A stretch of 64,000 nt of DNA from Euptelea pleiosperma (taxonomy: Eukaryota; Streptophyta; Magnoliopsida; Ranunculales; Eupteleaceae), in the NCBI GenBank assembly GCA_035048495.1, contig CM068547.1, forward strand, positions 34,728,502 to 34,792,501. The letters run 5' to 3'. The position numbers and the translations under genes were made by a program. Under the pieces are notes generated by a model that saw nothing but the letters and a program-made list of their open reading frames with translations, searched no databases and had not been told where the DNA came from. Positions within the stretch are counted from its first letter, which is position 1. The number at the start of each line of letters is the position of its first letter. Positions 24,801 to 35,208 of this stretch are shown here, piece by piece.

Positions 24801-25237
24801 ACATACAAGTGGTATTGGGTAAGCACTGAAGATAAGCTTAAGCTTATCCAAACGTACACAAATGGGTATAATACAAGCGCTGGATCCCTATCCGCTATTG
24901 GCACCGTCAGTTGTATGTCGTACGACGTAGAGCGGTACGGATCGAATTGTGAAGTGTAGAAAGGTTTTTGTGTAGTATAGATAGGACACTATTAAGGGTT
25001 CAACTGTGGCCTCATAATCAACTATTATTAGGGTTAGGGTTAGGGTTCGGGTACACAGTAGCAACATGTCATAATCGTGGGATTATGATCGAGCAGTGTG
25101 ACTAGCTAGAAATATATACAGTAGACACAGGTAGTTGAAACAAAACCCATTTATGTTTATGTGGACAAAATGCTCATCCACAAAAGAGTAGGGATTGTAC
25201 TTGGGACCAGCTCTTAGGTTGTTGTAAGTGGGGGAAA
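21894..25237. other. Intergenic DNA with simple repeats and MITE traces
   Basis: No gene was recognised. Simple repeats: CACACA and CCACACCC at about 21929-21970, GA at 24025-24049 and AATAAT at 24121-24150. At 22970-23345 two inverted arms (CTTATGGATGTTTGGACC and GGTGGACCAAATATCCATAA) mark another shared-core repeat. Two G-box-like CACGTGG sites lie near 22182 and 23352. At 24630-24960 two similar segments share TATTGGGTAAGCAC-like phrases and GTATGTCGTACG, a local diverged duplication of about 170 bp. A short TTAGGG run is at 25028-25048. Confidence 0.45.
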
Positions 25238-25352
25238 TATGATAATTGGCATCATTGTATTGGTAGAAAGTTTGTACATATGTATATTACTTAAAGATCA
25301 CGCGCACTTCCCCTCTATCTCAGTCTCACGTAAGCATGAGCTTCAACAACAC

Positions 25353-25392
25353 CCATGTATGTATGTATGTATGTATGTATGTATGTATGTAT
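25353..25392. repeat. (ATGT)n microsatellite
   Basis: About nine perfect ATGT units, CATGTATGTATG..., are followed by AATTTC-type unique DNA. Read as protein it gives only YVCMYVCMY repeats, so the open frames over it are not genes. Confidence 0.9.
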
Positions 25393-25429
25393 ACAAAAAC
25401 TTCCAATCATGGTTCGAAGTCTTGGGATC

Positions 25430-25650
25430 GGGGCTAGATCGATCCGACCGGCCCAACACTGCATCGGCCATCTCTCTCTGAGACGATCGATGTGAAGGTT
25501 CTTCATGTAACAATGCATCTCGGGCGATAGGATCCAATAATGAAATGGATTGGTGGGCATCAATCTCGATCTGGATCAGTCCAATCCAACACTGCCTTGG
25601 CCGTCTCGCTCGAGACTATCCGAAGGTTTTTCATGGAACAATGCATTGCG
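25430..25650. repeat. Diverged tandem duplication, unit about 130 bp
   Basis: The phrases CCAACACTGC, GGCC(A/G)TCTC, GAAGGTT, TTCATG and AACAATGCAT recur in the same order at about 25452-25523 and 25579-25650. The second copy runs directly into the short-LTR repeats at 25650. Confidence 0.55.
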
Positions 25651-26011
25651 GGTTCAAGTCTCCAACGGAGTATATTCTTGTTGAGGGGGCATGTTAGTGG
25701 ATGACGTGTTCCCGTGCACATATTGTGTTGGCCCGACGATCCATTGGTATACATAGTTGTTTCTCCTTGCTCGAAAAGGTCGATCTTTTGAGTTAAATGG
25801 TTGTTTAACATGATATCAAAGCCTTAAGGCCTCAGAGGTCGTGGGTTCAAGTCTCCAGCGGTGTGTATTCCCGTTGAGGGGACGTGTTAGCGGATGATGT
25901 GTTCCTACGCACATGTTGTGTTGGCCCGATCGACGACATTGGTATATATATATAGTTGTTTCACCTTCCCCCAAAAGGTCAATTTTTTTGGGGTAAAATG
26001 GTTGTTTAACA
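25650..26011 (+). mobile_element. Tandem array of the SMART/TRIM family (interior-LTR-interior-LTR)
   Basis: The same units as at 21414 occur in the order partial interior (25650-25742), LTR (25743-25810), primer-like TGATATCAAAGCC plus interior (25811-25937), LTR (about 25938-26011). Both interiors carry GGGTTCAAGTCTCCA. An alternating interior-LTR order is what recombination between LTRs of neighbouring copies leaves. No coding potential. Confidence 0.62.
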
Positions 26012-26719
26012 ATTCCAAAATGAAATGGATCGGTTTGCGGATTAGGATCGCCGGATCCAAAACGGGATTGACCGAGACTTTGAACCATGCTTCCAATAAA
26101 ACTAGGTTTAGGTGTGAATAAAGATACATAGCTTCAAGCCCAAGTGAAGCCCTCCACGAATCCTTTCCACAATGCCTTCTATCCATCGAATCTATTTCAT
26201 CATGACATAGCGAAATCTACAGTTGGCGCATTAATGATGACCCATATGAACAAAAGGCTAAAATCTCTATGCATGTCTCATGCAACATCATTTCCTTCGG
26301 AGGAGCGCCCCTAAGGTACTTCCTAGGAAGAAGACAGGGTCAACAGTCTCCCCATCGAGCTCATATCATTAATCTTGACCAATCAGGTTGATCGATCGAT
26401 CGATCGAGTGGTTCTCCGGTTGTTGATTCTATCAATGAATTCGAATCAGTGGCAGTCCAATTACATAACTATATATAAATTCGAAATGACATCTTGCATC
26501 CCTTTTGAAATACAATTAATACATAAAAATAACATAAATATTATGTATATGAGTTCAATTATATTGATACACATGGATGCCATAAAAGCATGCCTAGGTG
26601 GGACCCATATGGAGAGGATTTGAAGGTCGATTTATGGTGATCATGATCTTCATAGATCAAAAGATGAAATCATTCTGAAATATATCTATCTCTCGATCTC
26701 CATCAAATTAGTGTGATCC
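26012..26719. other. Intergenic stretch, nothing recognised
   Basis: AT-rich DNA with one (GATC)n run at about 26389-26406. No gene, RNA or clear mobile element was recognised. Confidence 0.4.
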
Positions 26720-27584
26720 TAATAAAGCTAAAAATGATAGCTAGATATGGTTCAACTTGTAATCCACTTTTAAGAGCTGTGTCAAATGGCTCCAATGCCA
26801 ATCCAATATGGCAATATACTACGGTTCCGGCGACATCATAATATCAGATCGGATGATCGGATAACGTTTTAAGGTCGATATATCCGATCTGTTAACGGAT
26901 CTTGATTGATGCAATATCTTGAAAGGAAATTAATATATACTCCCATGTTAATTTAATCCATGTTTTGATTATTTTCTCTTGCTTTTATTATTAATCATTG
27001 TTTGGTACGTAATGAAAATCATAAACCATTATGTACTGCATGGGTGGTTAGATCCATACTAATCATGATTTGAACATCATAAGCAATAGATTGTGTGAAC
27101 GTTAATTCTCACGCCGTGCCCCTTTAGAATGCGCATTACTAACAAAGCGACGTATAGAATTAATGTCGTTTTAGACAATAAAATTACCAAGAAATATGGT
27201 TCTAAAGGGACCGTCGTTATGAGTTCGACCGTTATAGCGGCTTAACGGTTGATTTCCATTACCGTTTATTTACCAGACATTAGGGAGTTTTAACAGTAAA
27301 AATCAGGACATTTCGACATTCCCAACCTCATGAAAAATTGACTTTAATTCAAAAAATCCAGAGACATCAAATTAAACTGTTATTTTGGGTCAATTTTTTA
27401 TATGGATAGTGATTTTGAAATGAACTGATTTTTGGTGATGGTGATCATCATGGCAAATACAACTTAATGTATGGTTGGATTGTCCACTGAACATGATCTC
27501 CATGTGGGTCCCACTACCTGGTGTAAGAACTGAATGTAAGAAATGGGTGTAGCTCTAGATGGACTCCAAATACGTTATAAAAAG

Positions 27585-27618
<34 letters not shown>

Positions 27619-29450
27619 AAAAAAATATGATCGCTTCGTTGCATTAAGAACGCAAGCACGTCGTATCCAACTAATACCGCAACAGACGTGTGGTTTCAGT
27701 AGAATCAGTGCGCAATGCACATCTACAAACATTCTGAATTTTTTGTGATTGATTGATTGATAAAGCGGAGAGAATGCTGCTCCATATAATTCAACAAGAT
27801 TACTAATGTTCTCCCATACCCAGACCAGGCGAAGATCGTAACATCTTTTGCTATTTGTATATACATTTTAGTCCAACATCGGCACCGAATGGGTGTACAA
27901 TCATCCCTTCGCATGGTAACCGATATATGTAGCTACAATTTTTTATTTTTTTTTTGCTCTGTCTATTTTAGGGCTTAGACCTTGAATACTCGATAATTGG
28001 TATCTCGAATTCTACATGCATATGTGTTGCCGCGCAAGTGGAGCCCGCTTGAAAACATGGGTCAAACTCCACGCTGAGCTCATTGGAGGTGCAGGGGTGG
28101 TTTGCTATTTTTTGGCAAGTTCTTTTTGAGAAATAGCATATAGTTTCCTATTTCATGCAGGATCTCTTGTTGATTTGGTACTAGGGTTTCGGACTCATAT
28201 ATAAGCCATTGTTTTAGGTTTTCTTTTAACTTTCAATTTGTGTAGTGAAAAAGCTCTCGATGACGGGGTTAATGTTTCTAACTCGTTCAATGACGATCAC
28301 AACACAGTCAAGGGGAGCAAGACCAAAAGAATGAAAACATGGGGTTTCACTAATATAGAAGATTATCATGGGGTATTGCAAAAAAAAAATGTATTATATA
28401 TTCATACTTTAGGCGAAGACATAAAATGGGCCGTTATATCATTATAACAGACTGGGGCGTTACCGTTTTTTCCTTTATAACGGCTGTTACAACACATTAT
28501 TGTAACGCAAATGGGCAAAAAAAAGAAAAATAACGGAAAATAATAGAAATCACGGTGCTAAAATTGAAAATTTGACAATCAAATTTTCAATAAAATTTAT
28601 AATGGAAATAACGGGCATTTTTTTTAAACAGTTTTTTTATCAAAAAATAACAGTCGTTATTTTCAAAAGAAAAAGGTCGGTATTTTCTGAGCATTTTAAC
28701 AGTACATAACGTAATGGTCCTAATCTGTTATAACGGCCGTTATTTTTGTTATAATGGCCATTTTTAAACCATGCCTTAGACGATTTTGATATTTTAATTT
28801 ACTAACTCGGCAAGTCAACCCATGAATCATTGTCTACTCGATTATGAGCTTCGAAATTGAGTCGAGTTTTCAGATGAAAGGGTGCCCGAAATTAACTTGA
28901 TAGTCCAAAATTTCAACTTGTAATCCACTTTGAATAGGCGCGTCAACTTGTAATCCATTGACGATCATAGGACAGATGATGGATTGGATCTTGATTGATG
29001 CAGTATCTTAAAATGAAATACTCCCAGGATTTGATCTCCTTAGTCCTTAAAAGCAGAAGATTGTGTGAACGTTCTTACGTGCGCCCTGCCCCATTGGAAC
29101 GCATTACTAACAAGCAACGTGCTCGCATGAAGCGTGCTCGCTTTCGTCGCATTAAGAACGCAAGCACGTCGTATCCAACTAATAGACTGCAACAGACGGC
29201 TGAATCAGTGCGCAATGCACATGTACGAACATTTTAAGTTTTTTGTGATTGATTGATTGATAGAGCAGAGAGAATGCTGGATGATATGCTGCTCCGTATA
29301 ATTCAACAAGATTGCGAATGTTCTCTCATACCCAGACCAGGAGTAGATCGTAACCTTTTTTGCCATTTGTATATACATTTTAGTCTAACAGCAGCACCGA
29401 ATGGGTGCACAATCATTCCTTCGCATGGTAGCTTACTTCAACAATGTTCG
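26720..29450. repeat. Diverged segmental duplication: 26.72-27.93 kb and 28.90-29.45 kb
   Basis: Both segments have in the same order GGTTCAACTTG/TTTCAACTTGTAATCCACTTT, ATCTTGATTGATGCA, AGATTGTGTGAACGTT, GCATTACTAACAA, GCATTAAGAACGCAAGCACG, CAGTGCGCAATGCACAT, TTTTGTGATTGATTGATTGA and CACCGAATGGGTG. The left copy has extra DNA, including a run of 33 As at about 27583-27615; between the copies lies a MITE. Short frames across them are not conserved in both copies, so I call this non-coding. What the ancestral sequence was is unknown. Confidence 0.6.
28413..28775. mobile_element. hAT-type MITE, GTTATAACGG family, inverted copy
   Basis: It has the same interior as 33847-34221 and 62246-62581, read on the opposite strand: CAGACTGGGGCGTTACCG at the left, TAACGGCCGTTATTTTTGTT at the right, and the end TTTTTAAACCATG. 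The ends are more worn than in the other copies. TTAGGCGA on the left and TTAGACGA on the right may be an 8-bp target duplication with one change. Confidence 0.6.
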
Positions 29451-29746
29451 CCTTGTGGCAATCACTTACCTTTAACTTCTGTAAAGGGGTTCCCCCACTA
29501 GTTTTTATAGGGTTTGATCTGGGAACCGGTTCATTCTCTTCAACCCAGGCCACCACTTAATCCATATTTTGTACGTACATTTGTTTTGCTCTCTGTCTAT
29601 TTTTGGGCTTAGATCTTCTTCTTCTTCTTCTTTTATTTTTTGTAATCAAGATTGTATTATATCATCTCTGTTTAAGTGGGACGTCCTAAGAGTCAGAAGA
29701 GATCCGAACTAGATTTTCGCACTGAAAAGGTAGAGACAAATATCTT

Positions 29747-30065
29747 GCACGTTGTAAGTGGCGGAGCCAGGATTTTGTTCAAGGGTGGACAATATTGTAC
29801 AGATTTTGTTCCAGGGTGGCCAAAAGTGTACTTTTTCAAAGTGTAAGGAGAGGAGAGATAATAGTAGAGAGAAAAAGAGAGTTACATAAGAGAGAGGGAG
29901 AGAGAGAGAGAGAGAAAACGGAGATGGGGTGGGGTGCCCAAATTAAAGGGGAGGGGGTATTTTGGTCTATTGTGGGTGTCCAGCCGAATGACGTGGGTGC
30001 CCGTAGAGCGACCCCTTTTAAAGTTGTTACCCTCACTCCTCCCTGGCTCCGCCACTGCATGTTGT
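29747..30065. mobile_element. MITE with GTGGCGGAGCCAGG ends and 9-bp target duplication
   Basis: The left end AGTGGCGGAGCCAGG (from 29757) and the right end CCTGGCTCCGCCACT (to 30056) are perfect reverse complements. The flanks GCACGTTGT (29747-29755) and GCATGTTGT (30057-30065) are 9-bp direct repeats with one difference, the size made by Mutator-like transposases. It is about 300 bp with no coding capacity. GA-rich DNA sits in the middle. Confidence 0.72.
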
Positions 30066-30081
30066 CCTCATTTGACATGAC

Positions 30082-30634
30082 CAGGGCCGTCTCCATGCAA
30101 GTTGAAGCCTAAGGCGAAAACTCTACATAACGCCTTTTTTATATTTAATATATTAATATATATGATATTAATTAAAAAAAATTAACTCTTTATATATAGT
30201 AGAAATTCTTATTTAACAACAATTCATGATACTCAAAAGCAACAGAAAAATGTAGATGCAAAGGACTCCCGTAGTCCTGTTGCAGTCCATACGGAGGACT
30301 CTTGCAGCCCTACAAAGATCATTTTTTGGGCCTAATGAATGCGTGGATGTTCAGCCCACAATCGGTGGATAAACACACTAAAAATCAGATTGATTGATGA
30401 TTTATAGCCATTGGTTTTACTCCCCAAAAAACTTGCTTAAATCTAGTGGCTAGAATCAATCCCAAAAAGTACTAAAATCTATGGCTAGATATAACCAATT
30501 AAGTTGATTTTACGGAAAAATGTATAACCAACTAAGGAGTGGGCTAAACATCCATGTAGTTAGTGTGCTGGGCCCTTCTCTCACCTGGGGTCTAAGGCGA
30601 CCCCCTTAATGGCCTTATGGTAGAGACGGCCCTG
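30082..30634. mobile_element. hAT-type MITE, CAGGGCCGTCTC ends, 553 bp
   Basis: The left end CAGGGCCGTCTC and the right end GAGACGGCCCTG are perfect 12-bp inverted repeats, as in the shorter copy at 32116-32500. The interior includes two palindromic arms of the shared core (GATGTTCAGCCCAC, CTAAAAATCAGATTGATTGA, TGGGCTAAACATCCATG). No target duplication was seen at the flanks, so one end may have been rearranged. Confidence 0.62.
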
Positions 30635-30639
30635 GTGGC

Positions 30640-31720
30640 CAAGGGCTTGATGAGAGGGTTGGAGGGAGTTGTAAGCCGATTTTGTTTAAAAATTCCCTTT
30701 ATATATATAGAGGCTTTGTATATGATTGGCAATCTCTGTACGGAAAAGATTAAAGATGAGATTTTTATCCCAAGATCCATTAGAATAGATAAGATCTTAA
30801 ACCCAGTTAAGAGTGCAATCTGGGGGGGTGATGAGAGCAAGGGATTTTGAATGCAGGGAGGTCATTCAACCAAGGATCGGACCAAATAGATATTTTGGCA
30901 CCATTTCCTACCATCCAAATAAAGTGGGCCTTAAAGATGTCTTTCCTCAAAATGCCCTTCCAAATGGGCAGTGCTTTTTGGACAAGGTTCTTGCGAGTTT
31001 ATTATCTGGGAAGGAGAGTAAAGTCCACACATTTTTTTGGTCAGGAGGACAAGGTTTGTTTGGTGGAAAGATCTGAAGCCCAATCCACCAATGTTCTTCG
31101 GGGAACATAATGGAGTCCAGTTGGTGATAGGAAGAGGTTGTTTAGAGGAATCTCCACCCCCACCAAAAGCAATTAATCACGATATTTATTTTTTGGGGAC
31201 GGGATTTGGAGAAAAGGAAGGAGGACATGAGGTAGACGGGAATGGAGGCTGCAACGGATTTGATGAGAGTGGTTCTTCCTGCCTGGGCCAGATTCTTTGC
31301 TCGTCAATCTGTGATGAGGTTATAGATATTTTCAAAGGAGTGGAAGAAAGCCTAGGATTTTGATCTGCCAATAAATATATAGTAGGGTACCCGGGTATTC
31401 GTTTGAAATTTTAAGGTTATTGATATTTTGAATGAAAGGTAGGCCATTTTTCTGTCTTGGATGAAGATTCGGGCTGAACATTATGCTAGATTTATCAAAA
31501 TTTATCCGATATGCTCGGCAGAGTTTATCAAAAAGATCTCTTAAATTGCGGGGCGCCATAAGATTTGCACGACAGAGAATGAAATCATCAGCCAAAAGTA
31601 AATACGAAATTGTAGGGCATGCACAAGCAATATTAATCTCATGAAGCCTATTCGATGATTCCTCATGTTTAATCATTAAAAGGAGGACTTCCATGCATCT
31701 ATATAACAAAACAGGGAAGT
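30640..31720 (-). pseudogene. LINE (L1-type) reverse transcriptase remnant
   Basis: The minus strand reads, from high to low coordinates, a decayed RT segment: ISYLLLADDFILCRANL (a form of the FADDSLIFCRA block with YADD/FADD changed to LADD), then a NFDKSSIMFSPNLHPRQKNG block. Broken frames follow that resemble the post-RT region up to about 30640 (KSLALITPPDC and similar). Many stops and shifts; no endonuclease domain, 3' tail or target duplication was found. Clearly dead. Confidence 0.72.
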
Positions 31721-31984
31721 TGTCTTGTCTCTTATCTTATCTGGCTTCATAAGATAAAGACTGGTTGAGATCAAATCTATCTATCTAATGTGGACGGTTA
31801 GATTTCAGCCACTCAATCCCCCTCATTGTGTGAAATGTGCCCAAGTCTTCCTGATCGCATCTGCTATAATTTCCTTATATTGTCTTTTGTGCCATCTAGC
31901 AGCCATTGGTGGGACACGATATATGTTGCTTTGGAATGTGAGGAATCTCAGATCCATGATAAAGTAAAAAACACCTAAACCTTC

Positions 31985-32770
31985 TAGTGGAAAAAGAGGT
32001 AGACACCATCCTAAGAAGATGTGGTTTGTTGGACAAGGTGTCTTACATCAACAATTTTGTCAAGGTGGAAGACAGCGATGTGATCATCGGACTGCCCTTA
32101 GCGGAGGTAGAGGACCAGGGCCGTCTCTACCATAAGCCCAATAAGGCGGTCGGTCGCCTTAGGCCCCCGGTGAGAGAAGGACCCCAGCCCACTAACCACA
32201 TGGGTTGAGCCCACTCCTTGTTGGATATACAAACCAAAGATTAACCTGATTGGTTATCTCTGGAGCCATAGATTTTAGTACTTTTTAGGATTCATTCTAG
32301 CCATTGGATTTAAGCTCTGCATGGACTGCAATGGGACTACAGGAGTCCTCTGTATTTTTTCCGTAGCTTTTGATTACCGTGATGAATAGATGTTAAATAG
32401 GATTTTATACTACACATAAAGTTAATATTTTAATATGTAAAATTAATGGCCTCATACGGAGTTTACGGCTAAGGCCTCAACTTGCGTCGAGATGGGCCTG
32501 TAGAGGACATGTCACCTGCCTCACTTTCAGAGTGTTTGAAGGCTTTCTTTGGACTTGTGTTAGTAAGTAAAGATTCCCTACCAGAATTTGAGCAAATGCA
32601 GGTCCCTTGGCTGCGTTCGGAGGCTTGGCTTGCATACGGTGGGGAGGTCACTTGCAGAAGCTTATGAACGCCTCCATAAGGTAATCATGGATCCCAAGAA
32701 CCATTACCCAGATCCCAAATCCTTGGCAAGGCATCCGCTGGACCAGATAAGGACCATCTTAGGGATTTGA
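31985..32770 (+). pseudogene. COG6: COG6 C-terminal fragment, interrupted by a MITE
   Basis: COG6 is a subunit of the conserved oligomeric Golgi tethering complex. The plus strand reads EKEVDTILRRCGLLDKVSYI to PLAEVED (31985-32115). It then meets a 385-bp insertion and resumes in the same frame with SPASLSECLKAFFGLVLVSK, LPEFEQMQVP and LRSEA (32511-32630). After a frameshift near 32630 it continues as RSLAEAYERLHKVIMDP and ends KSLARHPLDQIRTILGI with a stop at 32770. These match the extreme C-terminus of plant COG6. No upstream COG6 exons were found in the window, so this is probably a transposed or retro-derived fragment rather than the functional gene. Confidence 0.75.
32108..32508. mobile_element. 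hAT-type MITE inside the COG6 relic, perfect 8-bp target duplication
   Basis: The element 32116-32500 (385 bp) has ends CAGGGCCGTCTC and GAGATGGGCCTG, inverted with two differences. It is flanked by TAGAGGAC on both sides (32108-32115 and 32501-32508). An 8-bp duplication with a CAG... end is the hAT signature. Removing the element and one duplication restores the COG6 frame, so it inserted into an already coding-like copy. The interior carries the shared MITE core. Confidence 0.85.
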
Positions 32771-33417
32771 AGCTGTACATACGAATATTTCTCTAATAAA
32801 TACATGGGAATGTTTCTGTTCATGCCCCAAAAGAAAAAAAAAAATTGGATTCCGTGTTGCTTGTTTCTTTGTTACTACATTCCGCATCATGCCAAACTAT
32901 GGAATCGGAGAGGAGGGACAAAAACTATACAATCTTCGGCATGGCTGAGGGATACACCATGTGAATTATATATATATATGTAAAAAGATGATTTAAATCC
33001 TTTCATAAGGTTGATGTGTTTTTGGAGAAAGAACGGGAAAAAAAAATATTTTTTTTATTTGTTGGAGCCTCGAGGTTTAAGCATCAACTAGGTGAGGCAT
33101 AAGTTTCTTATAAACCAGTCGAGGCTTAAGCTTGGAGGCCAAGACCCTGCGCCAGTGAGCCTCGCCTCTACTCCTCGGGCGTTTCGAATACATATGGGGA
33201 TATTTAAAGCAATGATGGGGTGGCATCATGTACATTAAGATAAGGAATATGTTGTGCAGCAGTCTCATATTCCAATCAACACCATCTTAGACTTTCCACT
33301 TTATTTATTTATTGAATAATCGAAGGCTAGATTATCTGTATCTATTAGAGAAAATTAAGGAGAATATTCTCATAGAGATATATATACTGGACCAAAAGAG
33401 AAGTGGATATTTGATGA
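32771..33417. other. Intergenic, nothing recognised
   Basis: AT-rich DNA with a poly-A run at about 32830-32843 and a TATATA run at 32970-32979. A stretch at 33063-33180 repeats CTCGAGG and AGGCTTAAGC-like words, and a related GAGGC-rich repeat is at 54980-55330. No gene. Confidence 0.4.
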
Positions 33418-33756
33418 CAACTGCAGTCAGCAAAGTTGTTGACTGCAGCCAATATGAGCCACATCGCACATTTTTTAAGAGGACATTGACCGTATGGATG
33501 TATAAACCACAAATCAGCCTGATTAGTGATTTAACACCTTTGGATCTTTGTACCCAAATAATGCTCAATTTCCTACTGTTAAAGTCAACCCACGAAAAAT
33601 AACTTTAATCCAAAGCTTAGAAATCACCGATCCGCCTTATTTTTGGTTTCTAGGTTCACCTAGTGATTGGCCAAACATTCATAGGATTAGTGTCTTCTTA
33701 AGAATGTGCCGCGTGGCTCATATTGGCTGCAGTCAACGGGGTCGCTGACTGCAGGT
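33418..33756. mobile_element. MITE with about 50-bp inverted ends (CTGCAGTCAGC)
   Basis: The left arm CTGCAGTCAGC...GTTGACTGCAGCCAATATGA and the right arm TCATATTGGCTGCAGTCAAC...GCTGACTGCAG pair over about 50 bp with few differences, and the pairing continues outward into TTTGATGACA / TGTCATCCAAA. The interior shares CCTTTGGATCTTTGTACCC with 4949-5263. The right end also begins the tandem duplication at 33700. Confidence 0.7.
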
Positions 33757-33838
33757 GTCATCCAAAGGTTTACTCCAAGGAAAAGAAAAGGGTAATAATT
33801 CTGAATGAGCCCCTACTTAATGGGTCCAGCTGGTTGCA

Positions 33839-34229
33839 GTCCAAAGCAAGGTTTAAAAAACGGCTGTTATAACGAAAATAACGAACAGATTCAGACCTAC
33901 CCCATTACGTTATGGACCGTTAAAATGCCCAGAAAATAACGGCCGTTATTTTTCGTTATTTTTCCGTTATAACGAACTGGAAATTTTTGTGAAAAAAAAG
34001 GCCATTATTTTCATTTTTCTCCGTTATATTCGGTTATTTTTTATTTTTGAAAATTCGAAATTCAAATTTTAAAATTCAAAATTTGAATTTCAGCACCATT
34101 TTTTCCGTTATTTTCTCATTTTTTTTCATTTTTGCCCCTGAGCGTTTTTTTTCATTATAACATAAAAAACGGTAACCCCCCCAGTCTGTTATACCGTTAT
34201 AACGGTCCCCTTTAAACCTTGGTCCAAAG
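33839..34229. mobile_element. hAT-type MITE, GTTATAACGG family, with 8-bp duplication and empty site
   Basis: The element 33847-34221 (375 bp) starts CAAGGTTTAAAAAACGG and ends CCGTTATAACGG...TTTAAACCTTG. It is flanked by GTCCAAAG on both sides (33839-33846, 34222-34229). The duplicated locus at about 34640 has the uninterrupted GTCCAAAGCTTAAAAATC, the empty site. The interior is full of TAACGG/CCGTTA words and can fold on itself. Confidence 0.82.
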
Positions 34230-35208
34230 CCTAAAAAATTCAGAGAACCATCCTACGGTTTGAACCATTGGGACTATGTCCTCCTAAGGTGGATACTAAT
34301 ATTTAGAAATCGTTGTTTTTGTGTGAATTTCAAAAAAGTTATTAACATTCTGGTCATAAACAATAATTTTATTAATTATTAGGGATATTTCTCTAATCCA
34401 AGCCCATATCTAAATAGTTACTTGGTGTACTGGTGAGTTCAATCTTGAGTGTTCTCTTAGTTTTAAACTTTATTATAATTATGAGCATGACCTCATGACT
34501 TTCTAAAGGTTAAAATTGTCTTGTGAAGAATGTGCCACGTGGCTTATATTGTTGGTAGTTAGCGGCGTTGACTGTAGGTGTCATAAGGTTTACTAAGGAA
34601 AAGAAAAGGGTAATAATTTCTTAATGGGTCAAGCTGGTTGCTGTCCAAAGCTTAAAAATCTAGAGAACCATCATACCGTCTGAACCGTAGGGACGATGTC
34701 CTCCTAACGTGGATACCAATGTTTAGAAATCGTTGTTTTTGTATGGATTTCAAAAACGTTATTGACATTCTGGTCATAAACAATAATTTTATTAATTATT
34801 TAGAAAATTTTCCTAATCCGAATCCAGATCTAAATAGTTACTTGGTGTGCTGGTGAGGTCAATCTTGAGTGTACTCTTGGGTGGCTTTAAAGCTTTTTCT
34901 CAGACCTTAATTTTGAAAATGGTTATTTTCAGTGATTTTTGCAAATTTGCAGTGTTTGGTAAAAAAAAGTGTTTATTAACTTAAAATTGAACTTTGTTTA
35001 AGTCATCTCAAGCTCAGTTTTTCGATTAAGTGGAAAACCACTTAATGCGGTAAGTGATTTTTTATCGCTAAAATGCCTATCGTACCCCCATTAATATTTT
35101 GTAATACCTATTTTGCCCTATCTTCAAACAAAACCCATTCGACTTCCCTCATTCTTCTCCCCTTAAACTCTAGCTTCTTCATCCCATCTCCCTCCACCAC
35201 CGCCGCTG

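Noticed and set aside
25028..25048. TTAGGG repeats as an interstitial telomere
   Set aside because: Only three units, and the human-type rather than the plant-type word. Chance or a telo-box.
25239..25563. Open frames with repeated Met-Tyr-Val-Cys or Thr-Tyr-Ile-His
   Set aside because: They only translate the ATGT microsatellite.
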